Program-made: the position numbers and the translations under genes
Shown: one piece after another, positions 46,776 to 59,985 of the stretch
How the letters are laid out: every line of letters begins with the position of its first letter
Numbering within the stretch: position 1 is the stretch's first letter
The notes under the pieces: model-generated
The model's database searches: none
Told to the model about the DNA's origin: nothing
The model's input: the letters and a program-made list of their open reading frames with translations, nothing else
NCBI GenBank assembly: GCA_022747635.1
Contig: JAKTNV010000079.1
Location: 1 to 64,000 of the forward strand
Direction of reading: 5' to 3'
DNA length: 64,000 bases
Source of the DNA: Hetaerina americana
Lineage: Eukaryota > Arthropoda > Insecta > Odonata > Calopterygidae

Positions 46776-49620
46776 TTAATTTCCTAGTAGAGGGGAAAAA
46801 TTGGTAAATGCAAAAACTTTCGTGTAATTTTTGATACTGTTGTTGCTAAGTATGATTCAAGGAAAGACTTAAATGGTGACTGTTTTCCCCCCTTAAAGTT
46901 GTGATAAATAAATGGAAAAGCCATGGACGCGGCCGTCATAAGGTTTACGAAAACAAGAACGCTGTCGCGCAAGAAATTTATTTTCCATTTCTTTACGTAA
47001 AATGAAGGTTTTAAAAACACGAAATGGAATAGATAAACACTTATTTCCTCCGGTTATCGTCCTTTATTTAGAGAACATACTATTTCTTTGTTGCGTTAAT
47101 CAAATGTGATACGCTCAACTTTTTTGACTTAAAATGCGTCAAAAGCATCTTTGAACGACGAACATTGAAAGACTGTTTGTAGCATTAATATGTCGACCAA
47201 TACGTTTCTGATAAAGACGGTAATTTATTAACATCTTCTTCTCTCTTTATTGTAATATATTTAAATGATGATCGTACTGATCCATCTTATATTGCTAAGC
47301 AACTGATATTTTTAAGGTACTGTTTTACATCACAAATTTCAGTGCACGATAGCTTTCCGTCGTTTGAACAGTTTAATCATGCCCAGTCATATTTATTGTC
47401 TTTTTAAGGAAGTTTCCATTTCTCATTTACATAAGTCACCTCAAAAAAGAATAGAATTATAAATCCGCTACAGTTTTACCACGATTCGGGTATTTTACAT
47501 TCCAGGGATCAACACAGTAAGGCTAATTCACGGTTTTTTATGATTTATCGTACTGAGTTGACTCAAAAGTCTGATAGAAAATTAATACAATTAGGGTATC
47601 ATCAGCTTGTATTATGAATTTTTTGTTGCCGCGGAACACTCAAGAAAAAATTGGAGAAAATAAAGGGGAAAAGTAACTCGTTTAGCTTCCAATAAAAATA
47701 ATTTGTATCTTAACCCCTTACTTTTTCAATTTCTTAAATATTTTGTGATACAAGACCGGAAATAATATTTTCCTAAATAGGGCACAATAACCATTTTTAA
47801 CTTTACATTATTCATTATATTGTATAAAATTAAAAGTGCACGGAAATAATTAATTTCGCCGTTGTATAAAAATTCTTAGTAGAAGAAGGCAGACAAGATT
47901 TTGTGAGTTTTTGGGTTTGCCATTTTTTTCACTTAGCATAATATCATTACTCAGGCCCAATGATTTCCATAATGGGCAAAATCAAATTTCTTCCACAGTG
48001 TCAACTGCCATTTTAATAGCTTCAGGCCTCCGTTGCAAATGTATTCTAAGGACGTCTGTAGTTTCAAACGCATACTGGTAGCATCATTATTTTAGGCTTT
48101 TTGTTTGCTAAATGGCTGGCCATTTTACCCTCTTATCATATAATCAAAGAAATTTCTTATTTCGCATTGGAATGATTTTTTAGTCTCAGTAAATATTTTA
48201 CCATCTATTATTAGAAGATGCATCTATTTGCAAAGAATATAAGTCATAAATATTCAAATTTGTAAAAGGTTACTGGTTAGTTTCTAAAAAAAATACGTAA
48301 CTCTCGCTCTTAGCATTGACCTCGAATATAATTTGTGGGAAGGATACGTGTTTTACAAAATGAGTTCTCTTATATAAGCACAATTCATAATATCTCAACG
48401 ATTTTATGCCCCAGTGTCACTCAGGATAAATTAATGTCTACCGACCGCAGTAATTGGTTTTTGAGGTTCCCGTATTAAATCACGAAAAGCACATTTGCCG
48501 AGTTAAATCATAATCGAATCGGCAGTGACCGCACTTTCATTAAATATCTTACATACTGCGTTACTATCGAAAGGTAATTCTAACCACTATGTTCCCAAAA
48601 AATCTGCATATTATTCTCACCATATGGAAGAGAACCCATCCTCGCGTTAGCGCCTTAAAACCTCATTAGAGAACATAATTTCAACTTTTCTGCACTTCAT
48701 TAGGTGAAAAGATACATTTCATGTAAGCCAAAGCTTGTGTATAGTTTCATTTGAAATTTTGCTCCTGAAAGGCACAGTAAAAAAAAGAATAGTAATTACA
48801 ATATCCGACGTTGTTCAACCCATGTTCATGTATTCATATTGTGCTCACTCAAGAAAAAAATATCACGTTCAATAATTTATGTGGAGTTTTTTATTATTAT
48901 GCCATAATCTCCTATTATCAACACTATTGTAAAGACAAGATTAAACTATTACACCATGAAAATAAGCACTATATATTTATCCATGGAAAAAGGGCAAACA
49001 CCTGGGGTTTTTGATCTAATATTGGTTTGTATGTGTGCGAGTAAAGTGAAACGTAGCGTAAAACGCAGGGAGGGTGTCGAGAGAAAAGATAGTCAATATT
49101 TGAGGTGATGATTAAAGGGACTTATAAGAAAGTTGCTCACAAAATGAGAGGGTTGTCAAAGAGAGAAATAGTTGTTGGTAGCAGACGAGTGTGTTATTTG
49201 TTGTTCTTTATATCATGGACGAATATTAAACCACCCTTCTGGAAATAAGTTTTATTTGACTTGGATCACCCTCACGGTCCAGAAATTATGGTGGATATAA
49301 CAAGGTTTACCTGACGCGAATCCACGCACAAACTGTATGACACCAAATCCTCTCATTCAACGAATCCCATTTATGCTCGCAGAGAGTTTAATTAGGGAAC
49401 TCATGAATCAAAGGTTACTATTTCGTTATTTTTTATTCCGGAGTTAATTAAATAGAAACCATTTCACCCATTGAGAACAGGAGTGATTCCAACCAACGAT
49501 GAACCCGGTCAAATATATTGCAAATACGTATAAGCTCAGGCTTAAATGCTGAAAACCTTGCGTGAGCCAATTTACTCGCTGTAATTGCGTGATGATGAAA
49601 TTATTTGACTAATCTTTATC
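46776..49620. other. No gene recognised
   Basis: AT-rich sequence. A short minus-strand match to an RT-like ADDT motif near 47.6 kb was considered and not accepted. Confidence 0.5.
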
Positions 49621-50410
49621 CTCTCCCATCCCCGAAGCAATAAAGTGCGCGTAAATCATGGTGGGAGACGTACGTGCATTTAGCGTTTTTGAGCGTGAAT
49701 CCGCTCTCACGTCCACCATTCTTTCCAACATCCCCGTAATAAATCCACCCAGGGCGGCCACCGCTGCCCACAAGGTAACCACCCGTTCCAGCGAACAACC
49801 CCCTACCTTCTGCTCACACACCGCGATCACGAAACCCCTGAATCGCCCACTCGAGCATCACGGAGCGACCGACTGTCGAACCGATCACTGATGGTGAGGG
49901 CTCGTGAAACACCGCCTCGTCAAAGAGAGAGGGATGGAGAGAGGGAACGGGGAGAGTAAGGGACGTGACCGTAGAGCAGGTCGGACCCACCCGCTAGCCC
50001 CCTCCACTGCCATCGCCAAAGCTCACACACGAATCAGTCGCCCTTCGCCCCCTTCCGAAACCCTCTCACTTTCATCCGCCCATTTATTCCCCCGTCGACG
50101 CCATCAAACTGTTGCCCCCCTGCTCTCCCCTCGGGGACACCCTCACCACTCACCTTCACTGTGTCTCCCCGCCACCCCTCTAACCGCGTTCGAAATGCAG
50201 TTCGTTACCTCCTCGCCGCCCCGATGCCACCAGGTGATGTGGGAGAGGGAGGGCTGGGTCCCCGCGGGCCAAGCAGCATATAATCTCAGTTGCCTCGCTA
50301 TTCACGTTCACCCGACGCTCCTCCTTTCTCTTCCACCGCTCACACAATCCCCCACGCCTCCCTCCACACCAAGCACAAAAGGCAAGTTTTCGCCGTCTAG
50401 TCTGCATTTC
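49621..50410. other. GC-rich block, purine then pyrimidine-rich
   Basis: 49640-49900 is GC-balanced. 49915-49990 is purine-rich, and 49980-50390 is pyrimidine-rich. A 194-codon plus frame (49904-50488) is Ser/Pro/His/Arg-rich low complexity and is treated as compositional. Confidence 0.5.
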
Positions 50411-51370
50411 TTTGTTTCAAATCGTGAATTATCAATGGTTAAATGTAAAAAAAAACATGGACGAGCACATATACTCTGTGTTCTCTGATACCATTATCGT
50501 ATTTCTCTCATTACGAGACGAGATATTCGTTTTAACTTATAATTACGGTTTTTGTTATCAAAAATGTATCTAATGGAAGTGGTAATTTCCTTCGCGCACT
50601 GTCCTGCATACACAACTAGAATTTTAACCGATTCATGCTTTGAAATTCAAAATTGACATCTGAAGTTAAGAATTGAAAATCACGGTAAAATTTTAGTACT
50701 ATGTCCTATAGCATTTTATAAATATGACTATTTTGTTGTTCTAAAAAAGGTGTTTGTGTCTTCATACATATTTATATTCACACATACACCTAAAATATCC
50801 AAATGAATATTAATGCAAAATTGTCATTATTAATTTTTAATTTAATTTACATTCGCTAGGGAAGACCAAATATTTTACATTTCCTTTATTTTTAAGGACT
50901 TTTGATCGTGGGAAACTGAATAAATTTTCTTCTCTCTTTCTCCATTTCTCTCCTTCAGTCTCCTTCTCTCTCTCCCTTCCTCCCTCTGTCTTCCTCCCCC
51001 ACCGTCGCTCTCGATCTCTGTCTCTCCCTCTCAAGGGGTTTGAGAGACGGTCCTGCGGGCGCCTGGAGTGACGGACATCGATGCCCACCACCCACATGGT
51101 ACGGCTGACCACTGTTTGTCCAGGACGGTGAGTTTTTTTTAATGTCCCCACTGGAGGTTTGGAGGCAGCCGGCGACGCATGTAATTCTTTTGACGTTCAC
51201 CCAGTCGCTTGAACGCATCAAACGGTTGATCGTCCCGGGTGTTCTGATTTTTTTTACTCCAATAACATTTTCCCACTTACAGTCCTCAATCGGTGAACAT
51301 TTACCACAATTTATTCTTTTTCAAATAAAATCTCGTAATAATTGAAGTATTGTTTGAGTACAATTCATGT

Positions 51371-51446
51371 GATAAGTGGTAATTGGATATTTAGATCATC
51401 TGATGGCTGAGTACATAAAATATCCAATTTGTTCCTACGACTTATC
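51371..51446. repeat. Inverted repeat, 12-bp perfect core stem
   Basis: aattggatattt (51381-51392) pairs perfectly with aaatatccaatt (51418-51429). An outer gataagt/acttatc pair (51371-51377 and 51440-51446) extends the structure with unpaired bases between. Confidence 0.8.
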
Positions 51447-52057
51447 ATAGCTGATGGTATAAACATTATAATTTCTTGTCTAGACAAACTTTCGTACTGG
51501 AAAATGAGTTAATTGAGATTGAAACACGTGTAGCATGCGATAATTATTGAGGTTTCTAGAGAGTCACCATATGGTTTGACGGCCCATCTTCAAGTAATTT
51601 TGGATAAATGAATTTCAAAACTTAAAACTATAATGCGTATTAACCTTATTTTAAGTAGAGATATCCAATTTTGGCATGCTTGAACAGCTACTTTAATATT
51701 ATTTTTTGCGGCATAGACAAGAGATGACTTACTACTGTGCAGAAGTAATGGAATAATCTTTAACGGCTGTTTTCGTGTTAAATATTACAGAACTCAAAGT
51801 TTACAGGAACTCGAACGCAAATTGATATGGTCAGTCAGGAAACACACCCAATAAATAAGTCTTATTGCCCTAAAATTGACGACAATTTTGCGTGGAGTAA
51901 ACCAGAATACCAACAAAATTATTATTTTTTATAGCATCAAAGTAAACTAGAATTAGTCCACTCTTTAAAAGTGTTTTAAAGGGATGCATAATTATGTATG
52001 TAGTCCGACTGGCAGAATACTGCGTTGCAGTGCTCTCCACTCCGTAATCATTTAGGG

Positions 52058-52118
52058 ATCATAGTGGTGACGTTTCCCACTTAATCTGAATTTCTCTGTG
52101 ATTCGTCACTACTATGAT
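52058..52118. repeat. Inverted repeat, 15-bp arms
   Basis: atcatagtggtgacg (52058-52072) and cgtcactactatgat (52104-52118) are complementary with one mismatch, 31 bases apart. Confidence 0.8.
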
Positions 52119-52440
52119 TTAATTTGAGCATATTGGCACTCAATTACGCGGGAAACTAATGAAGGTTTATAGCACCAATCCTATCCCCGAAACGTATGCA
52201 GGACGTATTAGGGTTTTGAATTGTTTTATTATCGATATCCGTAGGAGTAAATTCAATTTTCTCAATTAATAGGTATCAAAAGGGCTCATGTTGTCTCCAT
52301 TTTTTTCTAAATTAAGTGCATAATAAAATAACTAAGTTAATTACCGTTATCATCAGCTATTCAAGGTAAAACAAAAAAAATTAACCTGAGTCGACCTCGG
52401 ATGTTGATTCGTGATTTCACGTTTTAGATCGCAAAAATGC

Positions 52441-53000
52441 GACACGTGATCCTCTTCAGCGAGCCAGGATCACATCAAAAAGAGAGAACGGGAAAGTACT
52501 GAGTGATGATAGGATTCTTGCCTAGATGGGATCGGTGAATGAGGGAGGATAAAGGGTTGGACAATCTTGAGGTAAAAAAGTGGGAGGGTGAAGGAGGTCG
52601 CTAGGGAAAGCTTTTGTAGGGCATTCACCCTCAATTCTAAAGACTAAGCCGTAAGTTCCTCCCTTTGTTCTAGCATACTTCCCGCTAGTCCTGATTCCTT
52701 TACATCCTCCAGACAGGACCTCCTTCCCTTCCCCCGGTCCCCTTCTCTCCCTCCTCCCCAGTGCCGCTGCACAAAATAGGGGATCCTCACGCCGCAATTC
52801 GCGAACTGTCGTCAGCGGCCATGGAGGGGGTCTCCAGCTCTCGCTCTCCCGGCGGTGACGGAATGGGGGCCCGGGCGAGGCGAGAGGAGGGCAAATGGGG
52901 AAATGGAACGAATGGATCGAAAAGGCGGTGTTGGGAGTGAGAGTCTCGCAATTTTGGGGTAGACGGAGGCATGGGAACTCAGAGAAAATACGCCCTTATA
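52441..53000. other. GC-rich block, no gene recognised
   Basis: Mixed purine and pyrimidine patches, with a small 8-bp stem (gtgatcct/aggatcac) at 52446-52473. The frames overlap on both strands and are not credited. Confidence 0.45.
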
Positions 53001-53287
53001 TACGATCATATGAACATATCAATTACGCATAGGAAGATATAATTATCACTTGAAAAGCGTCTTGGTAAGTAAAGAGTAACGTACTATATAAAAAGGACAA
53101 ATACAAATTTGGTGAATAATGTGGAAGAAAAAAGTATGTCTGGAAAGGAATAGCGCCAAAATGTTATATATTTCTAGATCAATGCATGCACTTGTCTGTA
53201 GAGATAACTAATCAATAGTTTCGTTCATGACACTCTCACGTAAAAAACTCTAAAAGCATCTGGTAGTAGCAAAGTTGTCAACTTCTT
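53001..53287. other. No gene recognised
   Basis: AT-rich sequence without a recognisable signal. Confidence 0.5.
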
Positions 53288-53345
53288 TAGCGGCGGGTTT
53301 CGTCCTAAGCTACAAATCGGAGAGGTAGCAGTTTTGATTCCCGCT
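53288..53345 (+). mobile_element. Second SINE-like tRNA-derived head (diverged)
   Basis: TAGCGGCGGGT at 53288-53298 matches the A-box region of the 8.0-kb copy, and GTTTTGATTCCC near 53331-53342 is a decayed B box with one extra T. Spacing is close to that of the first copy. The 3' boundary is unclear. The match is by eye only. Confidence 0.4.
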
Positions 53346-54712
53346 TGGATTAGTTTTCGGAGTGAAGGACTTGAATGTTAGCGATTGTTCAAGTGGTTAC
53401 ATCAATTTTAATCATCCAACGTGAAGTTTGCCACAGCTGTTTTCGAATCAGCTGTGAGTTAAACAATCGTCCCAAGAAATCTGACACGGGAAATGAGAGA
53501 CAAACGCTTTGCCAACAGCAGAGAAATTTTGGATCCCGCCAATAAAGCGTAATGAATTCAATTACAACAGGTGATGAAGCGTGTGTTTATGGCCTCCACT
53601 TTGGGACTAAAGTACATACCTTTCAGTTAGCTGGAAATAATTTACCGTAAAAAAACCATAACAGGTATGGCAGGTCAGGTAGAAGGTGAAAGTCATCTCG
53701 ACGGCTTTCCTTCGAAGACAATGGTGTTATATTTGTAATCCTTAGAGACACTGTAAATTGCCGGGGCTATCTTAAAGTGTTAGGATGTCCGAGACAAAAT
53801 TTTAATGGAATAATACCGGAGTTGTGGAGAATCAACTCTAGATTTTCTCATCAAGGTACTGCACCAGCTGACCCATTGCTGATGATGATGATGACCTGAA
53901 TTTTTGACCAAAAATGAGATAGCTACAGCTTCTCAGCCTATTTACTTAATCCAGTCTCACTTGTTAAACTAAAATTCAACTTGGAAAAGATGAAGATTGC
54001 AGGCACATAGAGATACGGTAGAAAATCTTGAAGTGACCTATGCACAACTACAAAAGCTACTATAACTGTCAATAGAATTGACTATGGCGTGGTAAGCAGT
54101 GAATTGATGCAGGTGAAAAGTGCTTTGAATGAGATAAGAAGTTGCTCGCAAAAAGGGAATGCTCGCAAAAATTATTTTTAAATGTCCCTGAACTTTTCAA
54201 AAAGGTTCGCGGATATGGAATGGAGAAAGGAAGAGTGAAGCATCAAGGAATCCTTGATGATTGCAGGCTATCTGACAAGAGGTTTCAGCAGGCGAAGGAT
54301 TGTTAACTTTTCTGCAATCATCCCTGTCTCCACTCTCATCCGGGGCAGAGTGTGCCATTGAAGCATGACAGCGAAGTTAGTAGAAAAACTCGGAGGCCGT
54401 CATGTGTCATTAAAAAGTATAAAAATTAAAGCATTATAGTAATCCTCACCACCCTCAGATATGCCGTTTCTAGCATTTTATTTATCGTACCAGCAAATCA
54501 TCGATAGATGATAGATAATGCTTAGGTAGATAAATACGTAGATAGCCGTCTTAATTTTGTGGCGAGATTGAAACTATGGAGTCTCTTCTACCACCATACC
54601 CCTCGTTACACATTTACAACATTTCACTTATAAATAAATTACACAAATTGTGCATAATTAGTAATGAATTAAATACACATGATATCTTAGGACTAGCATA
54701 CAGCAACAAAAT
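53346..54712. other. No gene recognised
   Basis: AT-rich to balanced sequence. A GATGATGATGATGA run at about 53881-53894 resembles the core of the inverted repeat at 5.4 kb. A degenerate GATA-type simple repeat lies around 54503-54545. Confidence 0.45.
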
Positions 54713-54775
54713 GCATCTACATCTACATAATACTCCGCAAGCCACCGCAAGGGCGTGTGGCGGGGGTTGTTCGGT
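54713..54775. repeat. Dispersed arthropod repeat fragment (ctacat...ctccgcaagccacc)
   Basis: The block contains catctacatctacataatac, then ctccgcaagccacc, gcaagggc and gtgtggcggggg, in which gccac and gtggc can pair. I recall this combination from highly repeated sequences in insect genomes, probably the end of a LINE or SINE; that is memory, not a search. A LINE relic on the minus strand lies 550 bases to the right. Confidence 0.5.
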
Positions 54776-55329
54776 CACTACCAGTAAAAAGGAACAATAC
54801 CACATCCAAAATCAACACATACATGCAAAACTACACCCACGGCGGCGTACATACTCATGCAAAAATCCCTTCATCATACACTCATGCAAACACATACACA
54901 AAAGCCAACAAACAATTACACCCCAGGATGCAGCATGAACTACATCCAACAACGCGCAAGCTAGAATATGAAAAGTAAGAAGGCGAAATTCCACTGCCAC
55001 ATGAGCATGCAACATAAAACGATCTCCTCCTCAAGGACAAAGGTAGGAAATGTGATCCAATGCTGCAGGTAGCGCGATGGTCCCCCCACGGAGAGGGATG
55101 GGGTTGGAAGGAGAAACTTAAATTTTAAGAGCACTACACTATTTTTGGCATTCTAATGCGGTTATGCGGAAGGATAGGATTTTAACAACAACACACACGA
55201 GTCCTTGAGTCAGCTAGTTCTGGAATCTATTTCCCGAATTTTACATGCATGATCCAAGCAACCGATGTATGTTGGACTGCGAATAATTTGTCTAAATATA
55301 TTAGTTGCCTAGTTCATTAATAGCTATGA
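54776..55329. other. No gene recognised
   Basis: Balanced to AT-rich sequence with several CA-rich words around 54800-54910. It might belong to the flanking LINE relic, but no motif proves it. Confidence 0.4.
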
Positions 55330-55492
55330 CACAAAATGTCGGTATAGCTTGGGTTTTTTTTTAATTTAGGCTAATGAAGTTTTACGTGCTCCATCTTGTC
55401 ATTTTATTGAGGTCAACATTAATTTGTTTTATAGCGAGAGGAAGGTTATTGATTGTGGCATTTAGGTGGAGGTAATGCGTGTCGAACTCGTT
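55330..55492 (-). pseudogene. Relic of a LINE reverse transcriptase, segment after motif C
   Basis: The minus-strand frame reads ATINNLPLAIKQINVDLNKM, then TRWS, stop, NFISLN, stop, KKTQAI. This is the pattern that follows the YADD box in CR1/Jockey-type LINEs (..I..IN.DL..I..W...N.L.LN..KTQAI). Two in-frame stops and no neighbouring RT motif show a small old fragment. Its minus orientation would place the 54.7-kb repeat on its 3' side, consistent with a shared element but not proved. Confidence 0.55.
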
Positions 55493-55941
55493 AACGTCGG
55501 TTTATCTTGTGTGTCCTTCGCCAACTATTATACCACTCTAAAGAAAGCTCATTACTGAAGACACACCTGAATGCATACGGGAAATCATGTGTGTAAGTAC
55601 TTCATATATTTTCCCATGGCCAACGGAATATCTAAAGGAACTTTAATGCTTGACTTCGATATGATAAAAAGCTCTCTTAATTTTTTATGTTGTGACGGAA
55701 GGCACTTATTTGTACTTCCATGATCGGAGGAAGGTAATTTAGATTTTAGTAAAAGCTTTACTCCATAAAACAACTCACGAAGTCGACGAAAAGTTAATAC
55801 TTCAGAGGTTTTGGAAATTTATTGTAATACAATAAACGGATATAGTTATAAATCAGTCTTCGCTCGAGACACTCCTCTTGTTTGTAATTTGAGGTGATAA
55901 TATTTCTATTGTTTCAGGCTTTACTTCGTGGAAGTATTTAA
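55493..55941. other. No gene recognised
   Basis: AT-rich sequence with one 62-codon minus frame of no recognisable family. Confidence 0.45.
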
Positions 55942-56105
55942 TATCCATAATAAAAGGAAAGACTTGTACTTTTCCAAAGATTACCGTTTCCACAGATTAC
56001 CAGATTTCCACAGAGTACCAGATTTCCACAGAGTACCAGATTTCCACAGAGTATAGTATAATGAAATCTGTGGAAAAGTACAAGTCTTTCCTTTTAGTAT
56101 GGATA
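55942..56105. mobile_element. TA-bounded inverted-repeat element (MITE-like) with internal minisatellite
   Basis: Arms 55943-55982 and 56065-56104 are inverted copies matching at 38 of 40 positions; both ends begin TA (55942-55943 and 56104-56105), as expected for Tc1/mariner-type insertions. Between them lie four tandem copies of an 18-bp unit, gatttccacagagtacca, at 55986-56056, the first being 17 bases. The unit shares tttccacaga with the inner end of the arm, so the array probably arose by slippage from the arm. No coding capacity. A simple hairpin duplication is the alternative. Confidence 0.7.
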
Positions 56106-56640
56106 ACACTTCTAGTTAAGAAAAGAAAGGTTGTGATCAGATAACCATTTAAAGGTAAAACTCCAAAATATACAGGAAATTAATAGAAATTAGCCTTCGA
56201 TAAAACTATGATTGTGAAATATATGTAGAATGCTCAGAATTTTTGCTATTCTATAGTGGATATTTCATAATTTCCGACAAATAACAACTTTTCCATAAGC
56301 TTGAGTCACCCTGGTTTACTTATGACTTATCGTAAATATGTGTAACGTTTCCTTGTAAAACAAAATTTGAAAATGCTTATGGCTCAACATATCCGTCTAA
56401 ATTGTATGGCATTTATCAAATTTTTAATTTCTACTTATTTCTACGAATTTTACCTAAGTACGTATGATGGTGTACTATCATAGTACAGTAGTAGGTACGG
56501 CAGTACGTTTAAGTAGTTCACTGGACTTCATTTAAAGACTTTAAGTAAAGATGAAGTTTGCGCCAAAAAACGGAATTTTTACTCCAATCTCAGGTTCACG
56601 TATTAGAAGATACACTTTCACTTATAAAATGAGAAAAAGA
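56106..56640. other. No gene recognised
   Basis: AT-rich. A 7-bp perfect palindrome (gtactatcatagtac) at 56472-56486 lies inside a larger, weakly paired region. No other signal. Confidence 0.5.
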
Positions 56641-57076
56641 TATGCTACGCCATCCTCATAACTCCGGGAAAAAATCGGTCGCAATCCGACGTGTTTGGAT
56701 AAGAACTCTCGCCCTACCTCTTTCAGCTCGACACTATATTCTTTCCCGTAAACCCTTCTTTCATCATTGGAGGATATCGAGGGTGATATTTTTATGGCCG
56801 TGCATTATGCCGGCAGTTCTACCGGCTTCATTTCTCGCCCCGTTCATCGGCATCGAAAGCTCTCGCGAGCGGATTGGGCGCCAGGCCAAAGACGCCCAAC
56901 GAAGGTTTACGTCTCAAAGAGATGGCGATGGAAGGACATATGCAGCGGGGATTCCCGTAAAATGGCGCGATTTGGCCCGGAGACAAATTCTGAAATCCTC
57001 CAGTGAGATCCGGACGGGTGTTCTCTCGGGATGGAACTTTTTTATACCAAGGTGAGGTTACGTGGGTTATCTCCAT
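56641..57076. other. GC island with overlapping open frames
   Basis: About 420 bases of balanced to GC-rich DNA hold a 137-codon plus frame (56642-57055), a 79-codon plus frame in another phase and an 82-codon minus frame over the same bases. None has a recognised domain. The 137-codon frame is Arg/Ile/Leu-rich. It is noted as the longest non-low-complexity frame outside the LINE but is not credited as a gene. Confidence 0.35.
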
Positions 57077-59985
57077 TGCTGGAAAAGGAAAAACGATACT
57101 GCTATGATTTGATCATTTACATCTTCGACGCTAATGTGCATCACCTATCACAGGGCTTGGATTCACTATTTTTCTTGCGGGTAATTGCAAATTCAGTGCG
57201 AGGATCACTGTCTAAATTTTACAAAAATCGAACCTAATCACCAAAGAAGGAACTGTCAGGTTACGAGCGGAAGGGGTCCACGATTTTTTAAGGGTATCCC
57301 CGGTTACATTAGAAAAAGATGATTTTAAAACGATAAATCGCTCACATCATGCTGAAATCAGACTGAATCACAATATTTAGACCCGAGCGCCATTGTTAAA
57401 AATGGGATGATCATTCAGCAGTGCCTCATTTGTTTTCAGAAATAAAGCAAGTATTGCCTTTTATTTTTATGGATGATTATGCCTACATTCCAAAAATTTG
57501 ACAGATGTTGGTTTGATGGAATGGCTTTCCTTGATCTTTTTACGTATTTAATGGAGAAAGGTGCATCGAAACGTCTTTATAGCAAGAAATGCTATGGACC
57601 GTATTAAATCGTTCATTAACAGCAATTCATTCATTTTGTTCTCCTTGGAATGTTTAATATAATTTAACCTTAAATCCATAGCTGAAAATAATTTTGGGAT
57701 AGTAAACCCACAATATTTGAATTTTTCGTACTTTAACATCAGCGCTATATGATATACCAATTTCTCAATCAATTCTAATCAGCGTTAAGAATTTGATGCT
57801 GCAATTGCAGGGGACTTACTATAAGGCGCAGGTTTTCTAAAAAAAAGTTAAAAGCTAAAGATTAGTTATGGATCTAATAATGGGGGTAATATGACCCTGA
57901 AACAGGAGTCCAGCCTTCCCAACAGTCGGTTGGCGAGATAAAGGAGAATGCAACGAGGTGGCTGATGATGAAATGATGAATCCGAAAAAGAACTTAGCCG
58001 ATTTTTTTTTAGTGGAAGAGGCGATGAGATAAGTGTAAGAGAGGTACCAAGGGAAGTACTTTGAAGGCCTTATTGTTCTAGGGAGGCAATTTTCCTCAAA
58101 ATATCCCATGGCTAGATATCTTCCGGAGAGACCTCATATGTTATTTAATAATGCGTTCATATCTTGAATTTAGTGAAGCGTATCGAGGTGTCGACAACCA
58201 TTAGTCACACAACCACTAGTCACAATAATACGGACTCCTGCTCCATAGATGGTTATCCTTGTGGCAAATATTTAACCCGCGACATCCGATTTAGCAAGCT
58301 AAAGTTAGAGTATCTGCAAGTCTTTATTGATCCTAGGCGGAAGGTATGGCGTTGATACTTCGGTTTTTGTAACCTATTCCCTCACCGTGAGGCTACCACA
58401 AATATAAAAAGAGAAAAATACAAATCATGAAAGAAACGATCCAGCAAAATGACCAAATTCGATAATGAATTAGACCAAGGAGTAAAGGAGAGCAACGCAA
58501 ATGATGCATTATCTGATTTTGTCACCCACCAGTGGACCAGAGACCAGGCCACTCGGTACTAAATTGACCAATTCCTCGTAAAAATCTCATGCTCTCTTTT
58601 TCCGTGGTCAAGTATCGGAACACCACCGCACAGGAAATGCATTTAGCGGCCTTGACGGCAGGTTCCCTGATGGAGGTCAAGTTTCGCAGTGCGGACGACA
58701 GAGAGGGAGGGTGAAGTAAAATTGGCTAAACAAAGTGTCACGGGCGTAACATGGTGGTGAGGGATAGTGGGGTGGAATGGCGATAGCCGCTGAATTGTGA
58801 CCCATCCAAATCTCCCATCCAATCCCCATAGGATCATCCCCCTCTCCGCCACAAAATCTCCCATTCTCGAAATTGAAATTCTTTCTAATTTTTTGAAAGT
58901 ACATTCACCCTCACTTCTATGAGAGAATTCATCCTCAAAAACCCGCTCAACTGGCACATCTAGTTAAATCGTAGATTTAATTCTGAACCAGGTATTGTTT
59001 TTATCAATCTTATCGTTAATGCTATATAATATTTCTCGTGAGATAAGAGGATTTATACAAGACCTTATCCCTGGTTGGCTATTTCACACTATACCTCTTT
59101 ACTAACACCTTTATGTAGTGGCATTGCACCTTTTACGCGAGTGATTTTTTTACTCCATCCCAAACCTTTTTCAGCATAGTAATAAAAAAGTAACTCAGAT
59201 GGAAATAATGCAAATATCAAAATCTACGCAGTAATCAAGATGTTCAAAATTTTGCCAAAGATTTGGGTTGGATATCTTCCAGTTTGCTAGAAGCGTGCCA
59301 CCCACCAAATTTGAATTTTATTACATTTCAGTAGTTAATGTATAAACTTAGCATTCATAAAAATTGCCATCTTTTATGAAGCCTAGATAAATTCTTTCTA
59401 TAAAAAAAGGATTTGAACGAATTGGATAATACTTTTTTGAAATCGTTTGTCACAGGCTTTTACAAGAAAGCCGAACTGTATTCCTCTCCCAAAATTCAAA
59501 ATGTATGTCAAATCCCATTCAACCCCCAGCCAGAACCTGGCATGTGATTTGATAGGGTTTGGTCAAGAAATGGTACTTAAGGCAATGCCCTCAGGACTCA
59601 CTTAACTGTAATGAACTTGAACTTAAATCCGCAGTTTTAGAGTTGAATTCAGCTATGGCACCTTTCCTTCAAAAAAAATAAAAATAATACCGGTTTTTCC
59701 ATAAACCCATTATCTTCTTTTATTTCTCACGCGCCAAGACTCACTAGCAAGTCTCCTAAACGTTCCCATAAATTTTCTTTTTGAAAATCTTCTAAGAACC
59801 TACTTTGCATATTAAATATAGTAATATTTTTGGGAATATTTTACATTTTCGAAACTTCAGGAGAAATCTATAGAAGGAACACTAAATATAGGTCAGCGCA
59901 GATTTTTGCTGATATCTTCCTCTCCAAGGATTTATTTCAAGCTGGTCCTTTCTTTGCATCACCACGTATCGCATTCAACTTCCTT
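57077..59985. other. No gene recognised
   Basis: Mostly AT-rich. A balanced patch at 58640-58960 has overlapping minus frames without domains. Confidence 0.45.

Larger units (their letters stand above)
50411..52440. other. No gene recognised; two palindromes
   Basis: AT-rich, apart from a C/T-rich patch with CT runs at 50930-51040 and a GC-balanced patch to 51240. The palindromes at 51371-51446 and 52058-52118 are listed separately. Confidence 0.5.

Noticed and set aside
47589..47618. Minus-strand IIQADDTLIVL, resembling an RT YADD box
   Set aside because: Flanking residues do not match any RT segment before or after the box, and no other LINE motif is near, so it is likely chance.
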